Origin: Streptomyces caatingaensis
GTDB lineage: Bacteria; Actinomycetota; Actinomycetes; Streptomycetales; Streptomycetaceae
Length of the DNA stretch: 64,000 nt
NCBI RefSeq assembly: GCF_001187435.1
Contig: NZ_LFXA01000007.1
Coordinates: 186,001-250,000, forward strand
Direction of reading: 5' to 3'
The position numbers and the translations under genes are program-made. The notes beneath the pieces were generated by a model. The model was not told the DNA's origin and did no database searches. It saw nothing but the letters and a program-made list of their open reading frames with translations. This document shows, one piece after another, positions 26,146-35,098 of the stretch (positions within the stretch are counted from its first letter, which is position 1; every line of letters starts with the position of its first letter).

Positions 26146-26481
26146 TCAGTCCCGCTCATCGTCCGGCCCCGCCCGGAAGTCGGGCGGATCCGGATCCCCC
26201 AGCGCCCGCCGGCTCGTGCGCCACTCCCTGATCGACTCCGTGGCGAGGCGCAGGACTTCACCGGTCGCGGCGCCGCCGAGCCATTCGAGCAGGATGTCCA
26301 GCTGGGGCGCCATCGGAACGCCGGGCTCCGCCCGGCGGGCGGTGCGCCGCACCCGGACCCGCTCCGTCAGCTCCGGCTCGTCCTTGAGCCAGGTCTCCAG
26401 CGACGCGAGGTCCTCTTCGCGCACTTCCCCCGGAGCCGTGACGCGCACACCGTGCCGTATGTCGTCCTCGCCCTGCGCCAT
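26146..26481 (-). CDS. EACC1-like effector-associated component
   Basis: 111 residues. An N-terminal beta/alpha part (GVRVTAPGEVREEDLASLET, WLKDEPELTERVRVRR) and a hydrophobic helix (MAPQLDILLEWLGGAATGEV, LRLATESIREWRTSRR) match the layout of 'effector-associated constant component 1', a small protein encoded next to caspase or trypsin effectors in actinobacterial conflict systems. It probably helps recruit or hold the effector. Only five bases separate its stop from the caspase start. I am fairly sure of the family from layout and context, not from a search. Confidence 0.7.
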   Translation of the reverse strand: MAQGEDDIRHGVRVTAPGEVREEDLASLETWLKDEPELTERVRVRRTARRAEPGVPMAPQLDILLEWLGGAATGEVLRLATESIREWRTSRRALGDPDPPDFRAGPDDERD

Positions 26482-26524
26482 AACCCGACATAGTGGCACG
26501 GACGTCGGCGTTCGAGGAGAGCCC

Positions 26525-26544
26525 GGCCGACATATCCGTCGGCC
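26525..26544. promoter_or_regulatory. Inverted repeat upstream of EACC1-caspase operon
   Basis: Perfect 7-base arms GGCCGAC / GTCGGCC around ATATCC, 44 bases before the EACC1-like start and within the 274-base divergent region shared with the phosphotransferase gene. Well placed for an operator. Confidence 0.45.
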
Positions 26545-26755
26545 ACGTGCCCGGCGGGCGCCGCCCGTTCGTGAACCGCCCGCGCCGTCCCGCCCGTTGC
26601 CGGCGGCCGTGCTCACCGCCCCCCGGGGCGGCCGCGCGGGACGGGTCGGTTAGGCTGCGGACGTGCTTTGACGCCCGCCCGGCAGCCGGGCCCCTCCGCG
26701 CACTCCTTCGTCCGCCGTGTCACCTCCGACCCCCGGCCCCGAAGGAGCCCTTCCC

Positions 26756-27694
26756 GTGCACTCGTCCACCCGACTCGTCGACGTCCCCGACACCTTCATC
26801 GCCTCCTACGGCGCGCACGGCCCCGGCGAACGCGCCTGGCTCGCCCGCCTGCCCCGGCTCGGCGCCGCGTTCCTGGACCGCTGGGGCCTGCGCCCCGACG
26901 GGCCGTCCGCCCACGGCATGGCCTCGCTCGTCCTGCCCGTCGTCCGCCACGACGGCACCCCCGCGGTCCTCCGCCTCCAGCAGGTGCGGGAGGAGACCGC
27001 GGGCACGGCCGCCGGACTGCGGGCGTGGAACGGCGACGGCGTCGTCCGGCTGCTGGAGCACGACGAGCCGACCGGCACGCAGCTCCTCGAACGCCTCGAC
27101 GCCGCACGGCCGTTGTCCTCGGTCGAGGACGACGACACGGCCACGGCCGTCCTCGGCGGACTGCTCGCCCGGCTCACCGCCGTCCCCGCACCCCCGGGAC
27201 TGCGGAGGCTCTCCGACATCGCCGGCGCGATGCTCGACGACGTCCCCGCCGCCCTCGCGGCGCTGCCCGCCCCGGAGGGGCGGGAGGTCGTACGCGGCTG
27301 CGCCGCCGCCGTCGCGGAACTCCTCGGCGACGCCGGTGGCGCCGGCGACCGCCTCCTGCACTGGGACCTGCACCACGACAACGTCCTCGCCGGGGAGCGC
27401 GAACCGTGGCTCGCCATCGACCCCGAACCGCTCGCCGGCGACCCCGGCTTCGACCTGCTCCCGGCTCTCGACAACCGGTGGGACGCGGTGGTGGCGACGG
27501 GCGACGTCACCCGCGCGGTCCTGCGCCGCTTCGACCTGCTGACCGAACTGCTGGGCCTGGAGCGGGACCGGGCCGCGGGCTGGACCCTGGGGCGCGTCCT
27601 GCAGAACGTCCTCTGGGACGTCGAGGACGGCAAGGAGACGCCGGACCCGGTGCAGACGGCCGTCGCGGAGGCCATGTCCCTGCGGAGGACGTGA
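26756..27694 (+). CDS. Aminoglycoside/hydroxyurea phosphotransferase family protein
   Basis: 312 residues. The Brenner motif LLHWDLHHDNVLAG and the metal site AIDPEPLAGDPGFDL are typical of the APH(6)/StrB and hydroxyurea phosphotransferase group. The N-terminal half supplies the ATP-binding lobe (AVLRLQQVREETAG). Likely inactivates a small hydroxylated compound with ATP in the cytosol; the substrate is unknown. The GTG start has AAGGAG eight bases upstream, which rules out the longer frame from 26717. Confidence 0.87.
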   Translation: MHSSTRLVDVPDTFIASYGAHGPGERAWLARLPRLGAAFLDRWGLRPDGPSAHGMASLVLPVVRHDGTPAVLRLQQVREETAGTAAGLRAWNGDGVVRLLEHDEPTGTQLLERLDAARPLSSVEDDDTATAVLGGLLARLTAVPAPPGLRRLSDIAGAMLDDVPAALAALPAPEGREVVRGCAAAVAELLGDAGGAGDRLLHWDLHHDNVLAGEREPWLAIDPEPLAGDPGFDLLPALDNRWDAVVATGDVTRAVLRRFDLLTELLGLERDRAAGWTLGRVLQNVLWDVEDGKETPDPVQTAVAEAMSLRRT

Positions 27695-27739
27695 CGGGGC
27701 CGGTGGCCGGGGGCGGGCCGGGCCGGTTACGGTTCCCCG

Positions 27740-28354
27740 GTGACCACGACCCGCCTCCCCACCGACGCCGAGATCCGCGCCCTGCACGAGAAGCACGCCC
27801 CGACCCGGGCCGCCTTCGAACTCGTCCACACGCACTGCGAGATCGTGCGCGACATCGCCCTGCACCTCCTGGCCGCCGACGGCCGGCACGGGCTCGACGC
27901 CGAACTCGTGCGCGTGGGCGCCCTGGTGCACGACATCGGCGTCTACCGGCTCTTCGACGGCGACGGGCGCCTGGACACCACCCGGTACCTCCGGCACGGC
28001 CTGCTCGGCCACGGGATCCTGCGGGAGGAGGGGTTCCCGGAGCGGCTGTGCCGGTTCTGCTCCTGCCACACGGGCGTCGGCATCAGCCGCGAGGACGTCC
28101 GGGCGCACGGGCTGGACCTGCCCGTCGCCGACTACCTGGCCGAGACGGGGGAGGAGCAACTGGTGATGTACGCCGACAAGTTCCACACCAAGTCGACCCC
28201 TCCCGCGTTCCTCACGGCGGACGTTTGCGGCGCGTCCCTCGGCCGGTTCGGCGCGGAGAAGGCCGCCGCCTTCGCGGCGCTGCGCGCGCGGTTCGGGGAG
28301 CCCCGGCTCGACCGCCTCAGGGAGCGGTACGGGCACACGCTCCGGACGTCCTGA
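27740..28354 (+). CDS. HD domain phosphohydrolase
   Basis: 204 residues. VHTHCEIV and ALVHDIGVYRLF give the His...His-Asp metal site; HTGVGISRED and a later Asp complete the HD pattern. Acts probably on nucleotides or phosphorylated compounds. The GTG start stands six bases after TACGGT (27728-27733), suggesting a leaderless message separate from the phosphotransferase gene 45 bases upstream. Confidence 0.85.
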   Translation: MTTTRLPTDAEIRALHEKHAPTRAAFELVHTHCEIVRDIALHLLAADGRHGLDAELVRVGALVHDIGVYRLFDGDGRLDTTRYLRHGLLGHGILREEGFPERLCRFCSCHTGVGISREDVRAHGLDLPVADYLAETGEEQLVMYADKFHTKSTPPAFLTADVCGASLGRFGAEKAAAFAALRARFGEPRLDRLRERYGHTLRTS

Positions 28355-28395
28355 AAGCGCGTGCGGCCCGGGGATCCCCCGGCCGCCCAACGCCG

Positions 28396-28422
28396 CGGCC
28401 CGCCAAGGGACATGGCGGGCCG
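28396..28422 (+). terminator. Stem-loop after HD gene
   Basis: Perfect 9-base arms CGGCCCGCC / GGCGGGCCG with a 9-base loop, 41 bases after the HD stop. Confidence 0.6.
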
Positions 28423-28473
28423 TCATGGCGCCGTTCCGCTGCGCAGGCCCCGCCGGCACGCCATCCTGGGGGC

Positions 28474-29475
28474 ATGTCCGATCACAGTGAGCACATGCCC
28501 GGTTACCGGCAGGCCCGGACGGTCGTGCCGGCCGCCCCCGTCGCGGCCCTGGCCGACGAGGAGGCGTGGCGGGCCCGCGACGGCTACCCGGAGGTCCTGG
28601 GCGCCGGCGGCGCGGTGTTCGGCGTGGCCCGGGAGCGCGCCGAGGGCGGCTGGACCGTCCTCTCCCACCTCGGCGACCACGCCCCGCAGGACGCCAGGGA
28701 CACCCTCGCCTCGCACTTCCGCAGGCTCGCGCAGGACGCGCGCGCCACCGGCGACCGCGCCCTGCACGAGGAGTGCGCCGCCGCCTACGGGCTCCTGGAC
28801 CGGGAGGCCGTCGACGACCTGACCGTCGGCGGCGTCCGCCACCGGGTCGTGCGCGCCGAGCGGTTCGTCCGCATGGGGCCGGACGGCCCCGAGCCGCCGC
28901 GCCCCTCCGACCCCGACCCGGCAGCACCGGGCCACGGCCACCGGATCCCCGACCCCGTCGACGGCTTCGTCCTCGACACGGCCACGACCACCGGCGTCGC
29001 GGAGGGTCTCCTCAAGGCGGAGCTGCTCTCCCTCGTCCGGCGGCCCGGCACCGTGCCGGCCGACGTGCGCGACGACTCGGTGCGGGCGGCGCACACGCAC
29101 CCCGGCGGGGTGCTGCTCCCCGCCGCGTTCCTCATCGCCGAGCGGGTGGGGAACCGGTGGGAGCCGGTCACCGGCGGCAGCAGGAACCCGCAGGCGGCCC
29201 GTGACACCCTCGCGGTGGACCTGCGGGTGATGGCCCCGGTGACGCGGCGGCTCGACGCCCGCGAACGGGCCGCCTACGCGCGGGCCGCCGACCGGCTCGA
29301 CGCGGAGCGCGCCGGCGAACTGCGGGTCGTGGACCGGCTGTTCCGCGTCGTCCGGGTCGAACGGCTCGTCCGCGTGGGGCCGGACGGCCCGGAGGGGCCG
29401 CGCCCGTCCGACCCCGACCCCCAGCCGCCGGTGCTGGTGCACGACCGGGGGCCCGGGGAGCGGGGCCCGTCCTGA
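28474..29475 (+). CDS. DUF5954 family protein
   Basis: 333 residues made of two halves with the same pattern: VFGVARERAEGGWTVL ... VRHRVVRAERFVRMGPDGPE then PPRPSDPDP, and again FLIAERVGNRWEPV ... RLFRVVRVERLVRVGPDGPE then GPRPSDPDP. This internal duplication is the hallmark of the Streptomyces DUF5954 family. Soluble, function unknown. The ATG follows GGGGG; the huge open frame upstream is a shadow of the two preceding genes. Confidence 0.85.
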   Translation: MSDHSEHMPGYRQARTVVPAAPVAALADEEAWRARDGYPEVLGAGGAVFGVARERAEGGWTVLSHLGDHAPQDARDTLASHFRRLAQDARATGDRALHEECAAAYGLLDREAVDDLTVGGVRHRVVRAERFVRMGPDGPEPPRPSDPDPAAPGHGHRIPDPVDGFVLDTATTTGVAEGLLKAELLSLVRRPGTVPADVRDDSVRAAHTHPGGVLLPAAFLIAERVGNRWEPVTGGSRNPQAARDTLAVDLRVMAPVTRRLDARERAAYARAADRLDAERAGELRVVDRLFRVVRVERLVRVGPDGPEGPRPSDPDPQPPVLVHDRGPGERGPS

Positions 29476-29493
29476 CGCCCGGCGGCGCGGAGT

Positions 29494-30135
29494 TCAGTCC
29501 GCGCGCCGGTTGTCCCACGCCCAGGCCGCGACGCCGACCCGGTTGCGGGCCCCGAGCTTGCGCTGGATGTGGGCGATGTGGGTCTTCACCGTGCCCGGGG
29601 AGATGAAGAGTTCGCCGCCGATCTCCGCGTTGGTCAGGCCCCGGGCGACCAGCCGTGCGATCTCCGCCTCGCGCCCGGTGAGTTCCTCCGTCGCCGTCAC
29701 GCCGCGGGGGGCGCGCAGGTGCCGCAGGAGCCGCACGGTGACCGACGGGCTGATGAGCGTGTCCCCGGCCATCGCGGCGCGCACCGCCTCCACGAGCAGC
29801 GCGGGGCCGGAGCGCTTGAGCAGGAACCCGCAGGCACCGTCCCGCAGGGCGGCGTGGACGTACTCGTCCAGGTCGAAGGTCGTCACGACGACGACCCGCA
29901 CCGGCTCCGCGGCGTCCGGTCCCGCGAGGATCCGCGTCACCTCCAGCCCGTCCCTGTGCGGCATGCGGATGTCGGCCAGGACGACGTCCGGCCGCAGCCT
30001 GCGGGCGAGTTCGACCGCCTGCCGCCCGTCCTCGGCCTCGCCGACGACCTCCATGTCCGGCTGCGCGTCCAGGATCAGCCGGAAGCCGATGCGGACCGCC
30101 TCCTGGTCGTCGGCGAGAAGTATGCGGATCGTCAT
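29494..30135 (-). CDS. NarL/FixJ-type response regulator
   Basis: 213 residues. The receiver has acidic residues in LLADDQ and the phospho-Asp in VVLADIRMPHRDGLEVT; TTFDLDE and GFLLK complete the site. The C-terminal LuxR-type helix-turn-helix is LTGREAEIARLVARGLTNAE followed by SPGTVKTHIAHIQRKLGARN. No kinase gene is adjacent; the nearest candidate is the HisKA_3 kinase at 33072-34262 on the same strand, 2.9 kb away, with foreign or decayed genes between. DNA targets unknown. Confidence 0.92.
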   Translation of the reverse strand: MTIRILLADDQEAVRIGFRLILDAQPDMEVVGEAEDGRQAVELARRLRPDVVLADIRMPHRDGLEVTRILAGPDAAEPVRVVVVTTFDLDEYVHAALRDGACGFLLKRSGPALLVEAVRAAMAGDTLISPSVTVRLLRHLRAPRGVTATEELTGREAEIARLVARGLTNAEIGGELFISPGTVKTHIAHIQRKLGARNRVGVAAWAWDNRRAD

Positions 30136-30295
30136 GATCGACACCGTAGCGGGCGGTGCCCTCTCCCGGACGGCCGACCCGGGCCCGTCCCGCACCGCCC
30201 CGAGTCTGCCGATCGGCAGATGTGCCCGCACCTCCGCGCGCGGAAGGCTGGTGACCGCACCGGAGGGACCGGGGCGGGGAACGGGGAGAGGCGCG

Positions 30296-31372
30296 ATGGA
30301 CGAGACGGGAACACCCCGGCGGGAGCAGGGCACGTGGTGGTCGCGGTGGCCTGTGTGGTCCGCATGGCCGGCGGCCCTGTGGTCCCTGCTGTACGGGGCG
30401 GCCGGGGTCTACTGGGCGGCGGGCGGCGGGGGTTACCCCTTCGCGCAGGTCGCCGAGGAGCGGGCGTCCGCCTCGCTGCTGGAGCCGAGCCGGGCGGCGG
30501 TGGCCGGGCCCGTCATCGCCGCGGTCGGCGCCGCGGGCGCGGTCGCCGGCGTCCTGATGGCCCTCGGACGCGGCCGGGGCCGCCGGCGCACCGCCCTGCT
30601 GGCCTTCGCCTGGGCGAACGCGGTCACGCTCGCCCTGGTCCTGCCCGACTACTCGCTGCTGGGCCTGCTGGCCTTCTCGCCCCTGCTGGTCGTCTTCGCC
30701 TTCACCGGCGTCCCCGGCCCGCAGGACGGGATCGGCGACATCCTCTACTGGCACCGGGGGAACCTGATCATCCTCTTCGTCGGCGGCCTGCTGTGGGGCG
30801 CGGCCGCCCTGGCCTACCAGCGGCGCACCCGCGGGGTGTGCGCCCACTGCGGGCGGGGCCGGCACGCGGCGGCCCGCTGGGCCACGCCGGAGGCGGCCCG
30901 CCGCTGGGGCCGCTGGGCGGTGTGGACCGCCGTCCTGTCGTCCGTCCCCTACGACGTGACCCGCCTCGCCTGGTACGCCGGCTGGCCGCTCGGCATCACG
31001 CGGGAGTTCCTGGACGACATGCGGAGCACCCCGTACATGCTGGAGATCGGCCTGGGCCTCGGGGTCCTGTCCACCGCGGGCGGCCTGCTGACCCATGGCC
31101 TGGTCGGCCGCTGGGGCGAGGTCTGGCCCCGCTGGGTCCTCCGCAAGGCGGGCCGCCGTGTCCACCCCGCGACGGCGATCGTCCCGGCCTCCGTCGTGGC
31201 CCTGGTCCTCGTCCCCGGCGGTCTGATGAACCTCCGGCACATGGACTGGGAGCTGTGGGCCACCAACGGACCGGGCGTCTTCTGGGCGCTGTGGGGCGTG
31301 GCGCTGGGCGCGGCGACGCTGGCGTACTACCTGCGGCGGCGGGGGCGGTGCGTGCGGTGCGGGCGGGGCTGA
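30296..31372 (+). CDS. Polytopic membrane protein with two CxxC motifs
   Basis: 358 residues with about eight membrane segments. Two Cys pairs (VCAHCGRGRH in the middle and RCVRCGRG at the C-terminus) look like minimal zinc ribbons or redox pairs facing the cytosol. A GGGGAGAGG ribosome site precedes the ATG. The family occurs in Streptomyces without known function; a role in redox or signalling is speculation. It is divergent from the response regulator gene. Confidence 0.7.
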   Translation: MDETGTPRREQGTWWSRWPVWSAWPAALWSLLYGAAGVYWAAGGGGYPFAQVAEERASASLLEPSRAAVAGPVIAAVGAAGAVAGVLMALGRGRGRRRTALLAFAWANAVTLALVLPDYSLLGLLAFSPLLVVFAFTGVPGPQDGIGDILYWHRGNLIILFVGGLLWGAAALAYQRRTRGVCAHCGRGRHAAARWATPEAARRWGRWAVWTAVLSSVPYDVTRLAWYAGWPLGITREFLDDMRSTPYMLEIGLGLGVLSTAGGLLTHGLVGRWGEVWPRWVLRKAGRRVHPATAIVPASVVALVLVPGGLMNLRHMDWELWATNGPGVFWALWGVALGAATLAYYLRRRGRCVRCGRG

Positions 31373-31448
31373 GCCTGCGGCGGCGGGGCGGGGGTGGCGT
31401 GCGATGCTCCTGGCACGTGTGTGTCGACCGAGGAGGGTGATCCGATCG

Positions 31449-32363
31449 ATGAGAGCGGTGCGCATGCATGAGCGGGCGGGGGCCGAGGCGCTGGTCGTCG
31501 AGGAGGCCCCCTACCCGAAGGCGGCCGAGAACGACGTCGTCGTCCGTGTCCACGCGGCCTCGTTCACCCCCGGTGAGCTCGACTGGCCCGGCACCTGGCA
31601 GGACCGGGCCGGCCGCGACCGCACCCCCGTCGTCCCCGGACACGAGGTCTCGGGCGAGGTCGCCGAACTCGGCTACGGCACCACCGGCCTGACGGTCGGC
31701 CAGCGGGTCTTCGGCCTCACCGACTGGACCCGGGACGGCAGCCTGGCCGAGTACGTGGCGGTCGAGGCCCGCAACCTCGCCCCCCTCCCGGCCACGATCG
31801 ACCACGTCACGGCCGCCGCCCTGCCCATGGCCGGTCTCACGGCCCGGCAGGCCCTCTTCGACCACGGCGGTCTGCGGGCCGGTCAGACGGCCCTGATCCA
31901 CGGCGCCGGCGGAGCGGTCGGCCACACCGCCGTCCAGCTCGCCCGCCGGGCCGGCGCCGTCGTCGTCGGCACCGGCCGCGCACGCGACCGCGCCGCGGCC
32001 CTGGAGGCCGGCGCCGACCGCTTCGTCGTCCTGGAAGGCCGCTTCGAGGACGAGACGGGCCCGGCCGACGTCGTCCTCGACGTCATCGGCGGCGACGTCC
32101 TCGCCCGCTCCGCCGCCCTCGTCCGCCCCGGCGGCACCCTCGTCACCGTCGCCGCCCCGCCCACCGTCCGCCCCGCCGACGGCCGCGCGGTCTTCTTCGT
32201 CGTCGAGCCGGACCGCGACCAGCTGGCCGAGCTGGCGGAATGGGTGCGGGAGGGACGGCTGGTGCCGCGCGTGGGCGCGGTACGGGAGTTGGAGCAGGTG
32301 CGGGAGGCGTTCCTGGGCAAGGGGAAGGTCCCGGGGAAGACGGTGGTGCGGGTGGCGGGGTGA
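31449..32363 (+). CDS. NADP-dependent MDR oxidoreductase
   Basis: 304 residues. Starts MRAVRMHERAGAEALVVEEA; substrate domain with VVRVHAASFTPGELDW and VPGHEVSGEVAELG; Rossmann nucleotide site LIHGAGGAVGHTAVQLARRA; GTGRARDR suggests NADPH. It lacks the catalytic zinc ligands of alcohol dehydrogenases, so a quinone or enone reductase type is likely. GAGGAGGG lies 12 bases upstream of the ATG. Its 3' end lies tail to tail with the decayed epimerase gene. Confidence 0.87.
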   Translation: MRAVRMHERAGAEALVVEEAPYPKAAENDVVVRVHAASFTPGELDWPGTWQDRAGRDRTPVVPGHEVSGEVAELGYGTTGLTVGQRVFGLTDWTRDGSLAEYVAVEARNLAPLPATIDHVTAAALPMAGLTARQALFDHGGLRAGQTALIHGAGGAVGHTAVQLARRAGAVVVGTGRARDRAAALEAGADRFVVLEGRFEDETGPADVVLDVIGGDVLARSAALVRPGGTLVTVAAPPTVRPADGRAVFFVVEPDRDQLAELAEWVREGRLVPRVGAVRELEQVREAFLGKGKVPGKTVVRVAG

Positions 32364-32379
32364 CCCGGGCCGGGGCGCG

Positions 32380-33060
32380 GCCCCACCGGCCGGACAGCAG
32401 CGCGCTCTCCGCCTCCGGCGAGAAGCCCACCGACAACTCCGGCTCCCCGCGCCCCCGGTCCCACGCCCGTACGTCCCGCACCGTCGTCTCCAGCAGCGTC
32501 GCCGGCAGCCCGGCCGCCCGGGCGCGGGCGGCGCTGCGCTGCTGCGCGGGCGGGCAGTCCCGTACGAGGGGGAACAGGGGCGGCGCGGCGGAGGAGGGCG
32601 CGCGCACCAGTTCGACCGAGGCGCCCGCGACCCGCGCGCACGTCTCGATCGGACCGCCCAGCGTCACGGGCCGCTCGGGCCCCACCGCCTGGAAGGCCCC
32701 GCCCCGGCCGCCGCCGCGGAGCGGACTCGTCCGAACCGGGCGCCAGACCGTCCGTCTCGTACACGGCGTGACTGGAGACGAACGGATACCGCCCGGCCCG
32801 ATCACCGAGCGCGTCCGTCGCCTGCCCGACGGGCCGCGGCAGGAAGCCGCTGACGTCGGCGACCGCGTCCCACCGCCCGCCGCCGCGCAGCGCGGCGTAG
32901 TCGCCGGTGTCCCGGTCGCCGAGGAGCCGGGGGACGCCGGGGAAGAGGGAGGTCCCGGTGCGGCCCCGGTGGAAGAGGGACACGGAGAAGCCGGCCCGGA
33001 GCGCCTCGGTCACGAGGGCGCGGCCCACGAACGAGGTGCCGCCGAGGACGAGCAGTCGCC
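32380..33060 (-). pseudogene. Decayed NAD-dependent epimerase/dehydratase
   Basis: The minus strand reads LLVLGGTSFVGRALVTEALR and GGRWDAVADVSGFLPRPVGQ, a good epimerase N-terminus, up to GSDESAPR near 32730. It then resumes in another frame as AFQAVGPERPVTLGGPIETC and ending GFSPEAESALLSG. About 100 residues in the middle are missing and the frame is shifted; no ATG or GTG precedes the N-terminal strand and no stop follows the last motif. This gene is dead. Confidence 0.75.
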
Positions 33061-33071
33061 CGCCGACGACC

Positions 33072-34262
33072 CTACGCCGCCGGGAATCGCGCGCGCAGCC
33101 GCCAGCCGCCGTCCCACGGCCCGGCCGTCAGCGACCCGCCCAGCGCCTCCACGCGCTCCGCGAGCCCGGACAGGCCGAGCCCGCCGCCGTGCCGTTCGCC
33201 GTGCCGTCGGCCGCCGCCGGCCACGGCGCGTCCGGAATCGGTCACCGAAACGCACAGGCCCCCGTCCGCCGCCGCCAGGACGACCCGCACCCGTTCCGCG
33301 CCGGGCGCGTGCCGGCGCACGTTGGTCAGCGCCTCGACGACGACCCGGTGGGCGGTGGCGGCCGTCTCGCGGGGCACGGCGGCGATCTGCCGCTCGGTCA
33401 GGGCGAGTTCGAGCTCGGTCCCGGGCGACCCGGAGGAGCGGAAGCGGTCCACGACGCCTGGCACGTCCGCCAGCCCGTAGGCGGCGGACCGCTCGCCGCC
33501 GGGGGCGGCGTCCGCGTCGTCGCGCAGCATGTGCACCGTACGGTCCATCGAGCCCAGCGCCCGCACGCCCGCCTCCTCGATCCGCCGCAGCAGCGCGGGC
33601 ACCTGATCCGGCCGCGCCTCGTGGACGACCCGCGCGGCCTGGGCGAGCGCGACGATCCCGGAGACGTCGTGGGCGACGAAGTCGTGCAGATCCCGCGCCA
33701 GTTCGAGGCGCTGCGCCCGGCGCGCCTCCCGTACGCTCCGCTCGCGGCGCGTGCGCGCGGCGTACAGCGCGGCACCGAGCGCCCCCGCCCCCGCCTGCCC
33801 GACGGCGAGGAACGCGCTCTGCCCCGCCGCCTCCAGCACCCCGTCGTACGCCCCGGCCCTCAGCAGCACCGTGGACCCGGCCACCCCCAGCAGCCCCGCG
33901 ACGGGCACCGAACGCCGCGCCGGCAGCGCGCGCGTGACCAGCACGACCAGGGCCGCCACGGCCGCGTACTCGACGAACGCCAGCCGCACGGCCGCCACGA
34001 GCCGTTCCCCGCCGCCCCCGCCGCCCCCGCCGCCCGCGCCTCCCGCGACGAACGCCGCCGTGCCGAGCGCGGTCACCGACGCCACCAGCACCGCCGACCG
34101 CACCAGCCGCCGTCCGTCACGCGGCCACCGGCAGTACGCCGCCGACGCGACACAGGCCGCGACCACGACCGTGACCCGCGCCGTCCAGCCGGCGTCCGTC
34201 ACCGCGGCGGCCACCGCCGCCCCCGCCGCGCACCCCGCCCCGACCAAGACCTTCCGCTCCAT
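33072..34262 (-). CDS. Sensor histidine kinase (HisKA_3 type)
   Basis: 396 residues. Four to five membrane segments in residues 5-165, with a Gly-rich loop. Phospho-acceptor helix at about 190-210 (LARDLHDFVAHDVSGIVALA). HATPase: N-box VEALTNVRRHAPG and G-box GGGLGLSGLAERVEALGG. This class pairs with NarL/LuxR response regulators and is normally followed directly by one; here the next DNA downstream is a dead epimerase and the likely partner lies at 29494-30135. Signal unknown. Confidence 0.9.
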   Translation of the reverse strand: MERKVLVGAGCAAGAAVAAAVTDAGWTARVTVVVAACVASAAYCRWPRDGRRLVRSAVLVASVTALGTAAFVAGGAGGGGGGGGGERLVAAVRLAFVEYAAVAALVVLVTRALPARRSVPVAGLLGVAGSTVLLRAGAYDGVLEAAGQSAFLAVGQAGAGALGAALYAARTRRERSVREARRAQRLELARDLHDFVAHDVSGIVALAQAARVVHEARPDQVPALLRRIEEAGVRALGSMDRTVHMLRDDADAAPGGERSAAYGLADVPGVVDRFRSSGSPGTELELALTERQIAAVPRETAATAHRVVVEALTNVRRHAPGAERVRVVLAAADGGLCVSVTDSGRAVAGGGRRHGERHGGGLGLSGLAERVEALGGSLTAGPWDGGWRLRARFPAA

Positions 34263-34310
34263 CCGGCGGAGTCTAGGATGCCGGTGATCCACCGCACCCC
34301 GGGGAGCCGC

Positions 34311-34916
34311 ATGGACGCCGACCTGCGCCGTCTGCACGACTTCATCACCTTCACCGCCCGCCTCCGCGAGGTCGAACGGCACAACAACGCGACCCCGTCG
34401 CGCCGGGAGAGCGTGGCCGAGCACTCCTGGCACCTGGCGATGGTCTGCTGGACGCTGCACGCCCGCTTCGAGGAGGAGTGCGGGCACCCGCTCGACCTCG
34501 GCAGGATGATCAAGATGTGCCTGCTGCACGACGTCGTGGAGATCGAGGCGGGCGACCCGTCGGCCTGGCACCGGGACGGGTCCGGGGAGGCGGCGAAGGC
34601 CCGGGCCGAGGAGGAGGTCGCGCGGCGGCGCTTCGCCGGCCTGCCCGGCGGGCTCGGCGCCGAACTGCTCGCCCTGCGGGAGGAGTACGAGCGCGGCGCG
34701 ACGCCCGAGGCGCGCCTGGTGCGCGGGGTGGACCGGCTCAACCCGGCGCTGATGCGCTGCCTGACCGGGCAGGGCTGGGCGGACGTCGGCGCGGACGCCG
34801 CCGCCCTCGACCGGCTCCAGCTGCCGAGGGTCGGCGTCAGCGGGACGCTCACCGCCCTCTACCGCGCCGTGCGGGAGACCGCCGTGGCGCGCGGACTCCT
34901 CGACGACGCGCCGTGA
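34311..34916 (+). CDS. HD domain protein, YfbR-like nucleotidase
   Basis: 201 residues. SVAEHSWHLAMVCWTL and KMCLLHDVVEIEAGD give the HD metal site (H, HD); the overall layout matches YfbR-type 5'-deoxynucleotidases and related proteins. A TAGGAT box (34274-34279) overlaps the upstream ATG at 34278, so the ATG at 34311, with GGGGAG four bases before it, is the better start. Probably cleans up nucleotides in the cytosol. Divergent from the kinase gene with almost no intergenic space. Confidence 0.83.
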   Translation: MDADLRRLHDFITFTARLREVERHNNATPSRRESVAEHSWHLAMVCWTLHARFEEECGHPLDLGRMIKMCLLHDVVEIEAGDPSAWHRDGSGEAAKARAEEEVARRRFAGLPGGLGAELLALREEYERGATPEARLVRGVDRLNPALMRCLTGQGWADVGADAAALDRLQLPRVGVSGTLTALYRAVRETAVARGLLDDAP

Positions 34917-35098
34917 CGGACCCGTCGCCCTGCGTCGGCCCCGGGTGACCGGGCTTGGGGGCCCACCCTCTCCCGCGTGTACTTTTTGACGTACGGCCGC
35001 GCCACCACCGCCTCGGCGCCTCGGCGCGGCAGCCACTCGTGATCCCGTGCGTGCAGCCGCCCCGGCGCCGCCCTGCCGATACGAAGGACGCCCCACCC

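Noticed and set aside
26668..29475. 935-residue plus-strand frame
   Set aside because: Only the last 333 residues (DUF5954-like) are protein-like; the rest shadows the phosphotransferase and HD genes.
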